IMG/VR virus record: IMGVR_UViG_3300030331_005113
Coordinates: 1 to 27,101 of that record
DNA length: 27,101 nucleotides
Source: a virus
Reading direction: 5' to 3' (one strand)
Shown here piece after piece: positions 24,005-27,101 of this stretch. A program made the position numbers and the translations under genes. Each line of letters opens with the position of its first letter. The stretch's first letter is position 1. Under the pieces are notes generated by a model. The model saw nothing but the letters and a program-made list of their open reading frames with translations. It made no database searches and had not been told where the DNA came from.

Positions 24005-25270
24005 TTATACTTCTCTTTTATCTCCGTGTATTACCTTAACAGTAGGGAATCTTAAACTAATTCCACCTTTATCATTTTTAGTTTCTTCAAAATATTGAAC
24101 TGTAATAATTTTACCTACAATAGAACCATCCATATATTGTAAACGTTGTTCTTGAGTCCAACCACTACCAACTTTAACTCTATGACCTTTATGTTCAATC
24201 CAAACTTGTGATAACATAGGTACTGTTTCTGATCTACCATTAACTACTATTTCATGATTATCAATATCAAAATCTAATACTTCATATTCAGCATCATGGA
24301 ATTTTTTTACTTTAACTAAGTTTTTACTACGTTTACCCTCATAACCTACATTTTTACGTAACATAAATCCTTCCCAACCTTTTTCAGCTGATATTTTATT
24401 CCATGTTTCAAAATGGTCATTATCATTTATTTGAACTTGATCTACATATTGTAATGTTTGAGTACATGTAAATCTACCACCTTGCCAAGCTCTTAAAGCA
24501 CGTAACCTTTCAGTTAATGGTGTATTACCTTTACCAGCATCAAATTCTGATTTATGTATCATGTCAAATATCATAAATCTAGGATTCTCAATTTGGTGAT
24601 CTTTACGTCTAAGTTCTTTCATTACACCTTGAAAATCTTCATTCCCATTTTCATCTAATAAACAAATCTCACCATCAAATACATGGTTAATAATACCTGT
24701 ATTTTCAATAGCTTCCTTTACTCTATTTAGTGTAGTTAATTCTTTACCCATTCTAGAATATAATGTACAATCTCCATTTTGATCTACCACAGCTAAACAT
24801 CTAACTCCATCTAATTTTCTTGAAGCATACCATCTATCATCCCAATCACATTTACCTTTATATTCTTGAGCTAATGCAACGGAGAAAGTAGGAACTAAAT
24901 TTGGTACTGCTTTATTAATAACTTTATCTCCAGCTCTAATATCTAGATTTTTATCAATAATTTTATAAATTAATTCCCCATCACTATTACTATAAGCGAA
25001 TCCATTTACTAAAGCAATAGCATCATGACCTGTAACTACTCTAGTATTTAACATATCTAATACACTAAATAAAGTGTGATGACTAATAAGATTAATTTTA
25101 TCTTGATTTTTAATACATGTTTTACTTGTAACATAGTATTGTTTAAAGGGATTATAAGTATATTCTAATACCTTATGAATAAATGGATCTGCATCCTTTA
25201 TTATTTGGACTTTTTCTGTACTACTACTTGTAGCACGCATATTATCTATAAAATTTTGTAATTCTGTCAT
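24005..25270 (-). CDS. ATP-dependent DNA ligase
   Basis: This 421-residue protein seals nicks in duplex DNA during phage replication and repair. All nucleotidyltransferase motifs are visible: motif I 'RKLDGVR' with the adenylated Lys at 152, motif III 'FDGEI' at 198-202, IIIa 'RFMIFDMI' at 231-238, motif IV 'EGFMLRK' at 300-306, motif V 'LVKVKK' at 318-323, followed by an OB fold with 'WTQEQRLQYMDGSIVGKIIT' and the terminal 'SLRFPTVKVIH'. An N-terminal helical part of about 140 residues precedes the catalytic domain. Length is a little below T4 gp30 (487). The leader AATAAAAAAATAAAGGTT contains a weak TAAAGG, the closest thing to a Shine-Dalgarno sequence here. An RNA ligase is unlikely given the motifs and the OB fold. 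Confidence 0.93.
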   Translation of the reverse strand: MTELQNFIDNMRATSSSTEKVQIIKDADPFIHKVLEYTYNPFKQYYVTSKTCIKNQDKINLISHHTLFSVLDMLNTRVVTGHDAIALVNGFAYSNSDGELIYKIIDKNLDIRAGDKVINKAVPNLVPTFSVALAQEYKGKCDWDDRWYASRKLDGVRCLAVVDQNGDCTLYSRMGKELTTLNRVKEAIENTGIINHVFDGEICLLDENGNEDFQGVMKELRRKDHQIENPRFMIFDMIHKSEFDAGKGNTPLTERLRALRAWQGGRFTCTQTLQYVDQVQINDNDHFETWNKISAEKGWEGFMLRKNVGYEGKRSKNLVKVKKFHDAEYEVLDFDIDNHEIVVNGRSETVPMLSQVWIEHKGHRVKVGSGWTQEQRLQYMDGSIVGKIITVQYFEETKNDKGGISLRFPTVKVIHGDKREV

Positions 25271-25302
25271 AACCTTTATTTTTTTATTGTTAATATGAGG
25301 TA

Positions 25303-25314
25303 AATATACGAAAG
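25303..25314 (-). promoter_or_regulatory. Shared upstream element before the ligase gene
   Basis: The minus strand reads CTTTCGTATATT, identical to a string before the GIY-YIG gene. It lies 32 bases ahead of the ligase ATG, and both leaders continue with A-rich DNA and AAGGTTA just before the start codon. The matched layout suggests an early or middle promoter class or operator; neither type is proven. Confidence 0.5.
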
Positions 25315-25335
25315 GTTTCCTGGGAAAACAAATTT

Positions 25336-25791
25336 TTACACATAAGATTCCCCTATTTCTTCAATAATTTCCTTAGCTTCTTCTAAGTCAACTTGAAAAA
25401 ATTCACGTTGGTTGCTTAAACGATATTCATCTAATCTTTCATGAACATCTTTTTCTAAATCATTACCATTCCAACAACTATAAGCAAATTCAACTTCATA
25501 AGGTAAAGCAACACCGGTTGCATTTGATAATTGTCTTGCTCTTTCTTCGGGGGTACTATTAGTATAACCTATTTTTAATATACCGGGTTGAGCAGGATTT
25601 GATAAAACATAAACCCATGAGTTATGATCATCATTTCTATTTGTGTAAGAAAGTTTTCTACGATTTGTAAAATAATTTACATTTTCCCAACCCTCACCTC
25701 TAGGAGAAGGGGTTAAAGTAAAATAAGAGGCATCTCGAGAACTTTTAGCAGGAAAAAATTCGTTTGATTTTTCAATTGTTATTCTTTGCAT
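25336..25791 (-). CDS. T5orf172 / GIY-YIG-like nuclease-fold protein
   Basis: This 151-residue protein has a C-terminal GIY-YIG-type fold of the T5orf172/MUG113 kind: 'WVYVLSNP' at 59-66, 'LKIGYTNSTPEERARQLSNA' at 72-91, an acidic helix 'DLEKDVHERL' at 111-120 and 'REFFQVDLEEAKEII' from 129. The tyrosines, Arg and Glu expected for catalysis are plausibly present, but members of this group are often uncharacterised and may bind rather than cut DNA. The N-terminal 55 residues are separate and include 'TLTPSPRGEGWENV', encoded over an imperfect palindrome. It is a stand-alone gene with its own 112-base upstream gap, as seen for phage-borne nucleases near replication genes. Confidence 0.8.
   Translation of the reverse strand: MQRITIEKSNEFFPAKSSRDASYFTLTPSPRGEGWENVNYFTNRRKLSYTNRNDDHNSWVYVLSNPAQPGILKIGYTNSTPEERARQLSNATGVALPYEVEFAYSCWNGNDLEKDVHERLDEYRLSNQREFFQVDLEEAKEIIEEIGESYV
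25689..25714. repeat. Imperfect palindrome inside the GIY-YIG gene
   Basis: The plus strand reads AACCCTCACCTCTAGGAGAA then GGGGTT. The outer AACCC/GGGTT arms are complementary and the inner arms partly so, around a TCTA centre. The encoded LTPSPRGEG resembles the translation of small dispersed bacterial palindromes that give 'LTPSPSPTGEG'. It is much more GC-rich than its surroundings. Confidence 0.5.
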
Positions 25792-25818
25792 GTAACCTTA
25801 ATTTTTGTTATTATACAT

Positions 25819-25830
25819 AATATACGAAAG
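25819..25830 (-). promoter_or_regulatory. Shared upstream element before the GIY-YIG gene
   Basis: The minus strand reads CTTTCGTATATT, 27 bases ahead of the ATG at 25791, followed by an A-rich leader ending AATTAAGGTTACATG. The same 12 bases precede the ligase gene at a similar distance. A further CTTTCG lies 31 bases upstream in the same gap. Confidence 0.5.
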
Positions 25831-25903
25831 ATAATTCAGAAAGCCAAGCTTCTCTCGAAAGTTCTCCCTTCTACATACATTTATATTTAAATACGTATAT
25901 ACT

Positions 25904-26299
25904 TTATGGAGCAATATCTACAGTATAATTACCGGTTGATTTTAGATAAGTTGTATTAGCAGATATAGTAGTGGAAGGTGTGAATTTAAATGTTCCAGTA
26001 CCACTAGTAAGAGAAAAGTAAGGTAAATTAATAGACCATTTAGTTGATGATTCAACTATTTTTTCAGAACCAGAAGCTAGGGCCATATTACCAGCAAATT
26101 CAGTTAGGGATCCCGTTACAGTAACAGTTGTTGAAAGGTTTGTGTTAGCACTAGCATTGCCTTCTAATGTTAGGTAGCTATTATTTGTAGCCACGCCGTT
26201 ATTTTTTATCGTAAATGTATAAGGCGTTCCTGACGTGAGCTGTTGTGTTACCAAACTACCCGAACCGTTGAGTGAGCCTGAATTAAATGATAGGGCCAT
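25904..26299 (-). CDS. Small beta-rich, probably virion-associated protein
   Basis: This 131-residue protein is Ser/Thr/Asn/Gly-rich with alternating strands and opens MALSFNSGSLNGSGSLVTQQ. There is no hydrophobic signal or membrane helix. The pattern (strand-turn repeats such as 'TPYTFTIKNNGVATNNSYLT' and 'FKFTPSTTISANTTYLKSTG') resembles a small immunoglobulin-like or decoration domain, so a capsid or tail surface role is possible. It stands apart from the structural block, between a nucleotidyltransferase and a GIY-YIG gene, and has its own candidate late promoter. Family not recognised. Confidence 0.75.
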   Translation of the reverse strand: MALSFNSGSLNGSGSLVTQQLTSGTPYTFTIKNNGVATNNSYLTLEGNASANTNLSTTVTVTGSLTEFAGNMALASGSEKIVESSTKWSINLPYFSLTSGTGTFKFTPSTTISANTTYLKSTGNYTVDIAP

Positions 26300-26306
26300 A
26301 GTATGA

Positions 26307-26324
26307 TTTTGTTTATAAATATAT
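26307..26324 (-). promoter_or_regulatory. Candidate late promoter, copy D
   Basis: The minus strand reads ATATATTTATAAACAAAA, matching copy A at 17 of 18 bases. It fills the gap before the 131-residue beta-rich gene, ten bases from its ATG counted from the end of TATAAACA. This supports late expression of that gene even though its neighbours look like metabolic genes. Confidence 0.48.
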
Positions 26325-26325
26325 G

Positions 26326-26736
26326 TTAGTTGTAGGTTCCGTTTATAATATTTGAAGAACTTAGTCCCTTATATCTCTCTACATATATAATCTCATTAAT
26401 ATACTCACTACCAATTATTGGTTTGTCTTTATAATCTTCTCCTATTACCATTAAGTCGGGTTCGAAGTTTTTAATGCAATTTCTTAAATCTTCATCCGTA
26501 TCAAAATGGTAAACACAATCCACGTATTTTATTGCACCAAGAAAGTCTGACCTACTCCACTCATCATTTACTGGCCTACTATCTCCTTTCAATTCTTTAA
26601 CTCTTCTATCTGTGTCAATTCCTACTGCTACTAACCCACCGCCTGCTTCAAAAGAAGCTCTTTCGAGTAGCTTAATGTGCCCCATGTGGAGCACATCAAA
26701 CGTTCCATTAACCCATACATTCTTTTTAGGCCGCAT
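26326..26736 (-). CDS. HIGH-motif cytidylyl/adenylyltransferase-like protein
   Basis: The protein (136 residues from the ATG at 26736) is a small nucleotidyltransferase: 'VWVNGTFDVLHMGHIKLLER' carries the HxGH site (HMGH), 'GIDTDRRVKELKG' and 'RPVNDEWSRSDFL' follow, then 'PDLMVIGEDYKD' and a terminal 'ERYKGLSSSNII' that stands for the family's R-T-x-G-x-S-T-T loop. This layout is that of glycerol-3-phosphate cytidylyltransferases and the RfaE/HldE adenylyltransferase domain, which activate a sugar or polyol phosphate with CTP or ATP. The exact substrate is unknown. An in-frame TTG at 26742 could add two residues, but ATG is preferred. It overlaps the end of the previous gene by 11 bases. A role in modifying glycans or nucleotides is inferred. 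Confidence 0.85.
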   Translation of the reverse strand: MRPKKNVWVNGTFDVLHMGHIKLLERASFEAGGGLVAVGIDTDRRVKELKGDSRPVNDEWSRSDFLGAIKYVDCVYHFDTDEDLRNCIKNFEPDLMVIGEDYKDKPIIGSEYINEIIYVERYKGLSSSNIINGTYN

Positions 26737-27101
26737 ACTCAATTGCTTTACTAAACATTTTTTTATTTACATCCATATCTTGCTTGAAATTTTTAATAAT
26801 TCTAGCTTGACGTAATTTACCACTTGGTGTTTTGTACTCAAAATTACCTTCAATAATGTTTTCCTGGATTCTATTAAATACCGTCCATAAATCATCATTT
26901 GTGTCTTCTTTACGTTGTGCAAAAGCAACTTCTTTAATAGCTTCAATTGGGTAAATATTTTTAGTTCCTTCAACTCTAATATCAAGTAACTCTTGAGCTA
27001 AATCTAAAATTTTTTGCTCTTCTAACTGAGTGTTTTTCATATTATTCATTGCATCAACTGTTAATGGTAATTTTTCAACCATATCTTTAATTAACACTTG
27101 T
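26726..27101 (-). CDS. DUF932-like protein, C-terminal part (cut by the window edge)
   Basis: The frame is open to the window edge, so the visible 123-125 residues are probably the C-terminal third of a longer protein; a GTG at 27097 is the only start-like codon near the edge, and the family is usually over 300 residues. The end carries 'DDLWTVFNRIQENIIEGNFE', 'RQARIIKNFKQDMDVNKKMF' and a final helix, which match my memory of the C-terminus of DUF932 (phage/plasmid-related) proteins, where a 'LW..FN..QEN.I.GG' and 'R..R.I.....D...N..L' pattern is typical. The biochemical role of this family is not established. Stop and the next gene overlap by 11 bases. Confidence 0.75.
   Translation of the reverse strand, partial: QVLIKDMVEKLPLTVDAMNNMKNTQLEEQKILDLAQELLDIRVEGTKNIYPIEAIKEVAFAQRKEDTNDDLWTVFNRIQENIIEGNFEYKTPSGKLRQARIIKNFKQDMDVNKKMFSKAIEYAA

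Noticed and set aside
25792-25903. Small frame (14 codons) and short hairpins in the gap before the GIY-YIG gene
   Set aside because: The frame is too short, and the AGAAGC/GCTTTCT pairing needs a bulge and a three-base loop; neither can be told from chance.
26736-26742. TTG start for the nucleotidyltransferase
   Set aside because: An ATG six bases downstream is stronger and loses only two residues outside the fold.
26612-26815. Plus-strand open frame of 67 codons
   Set aside because: It spans the overlap of two well-supported minus-strand genes.
26767-26985. Second minus-strand frame inside the DUF932-like gene
   Set aside because: The other frame carries the recognisable family pattern; this one is a Leu/Lys-rich shadow.

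Overview
The window is a dense block of an AT-rich (roughly 30% GC by eye) tailed-phage genome. Every gene I accept lies on the minus strand, so the biological order runs from position 27101 down to 1. A baseplate set with gp25-like, gp6-like and gp5-like proteins, a T4 gp55-like late sigma factor and an ATP-dependent DNA ligase point to a contractile-tailed (myovirus), distantly T4-related phage. The structural proteins resemble those I recall from marine and other aquatic phages. Almost no start codon has a Shine-Dalgarno sequence and leaders are A-rich. That is the habit of Bacteroidota, so a flavobacterium-like host is my best guess, but it is an inference; another AT-rich aquatic host (for example a pelagibacter) cannot be excluded.

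Region 1 (27101-22500) is an accessory and DNA-metabolism segment. It holds the C-terminal part of a DUF932-like protein, a HIGH-motif nucleotidyltransferase, a small beta-rich protein, a T5orf172/GIY-YIG-like protein, DNA ligase, several small unknown proteins and a tRNA-Ala(UGC). Region 2 (22500-20600) holds an HD-domain phosphohydrolase, a one-helix membrane protein and the late sigma factor. Region 3 (20599-14619) is the baseplate core: a helical protein, a gp5-like spike/hub without lysozyme, a large unknown structural protein, a helical protein, gp25 and gp6. Region 4 (14606-1) is wedge, fibre and tip material: a DNRLRE-like protein, a coiled-coil/glycine-linker protein, a 2858-residue protein, a conserved 227-residue structural protein, two related fibre-like proteins and the start of one more gene.

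The genes are packed as an operon. Neighbours overlap as TAATG at four junctions and as ATGA at one, so translational coupling probably matters where ribosome-binding sites are weak. Two upstream motifs recur. An AT-rich core (ATATTTATAA followed by a short A-rich tail) precedes four genes and resembles the T4 late promoter TATAAATA. A 12-base string CTTTCGTATATT precedes the ligase and GIY-YIG genes.

The most interesting signal is a glycine-rich module of about 65-70 residues (G-T-G near its start, G-x-G-Y-x-x-G-D/N near its end) that appears at least eight times in three different virion proteins. At several sites it seems to sit inside another fold and split it. No stretch of more than 300 bases lacks a gene; the largest gaps are about 120 bases (22708-22827) and 112 bases (25792-25903). 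I saw no reverse transcriptase, CRISPR array, integrase, insertion sequence or rRNA.
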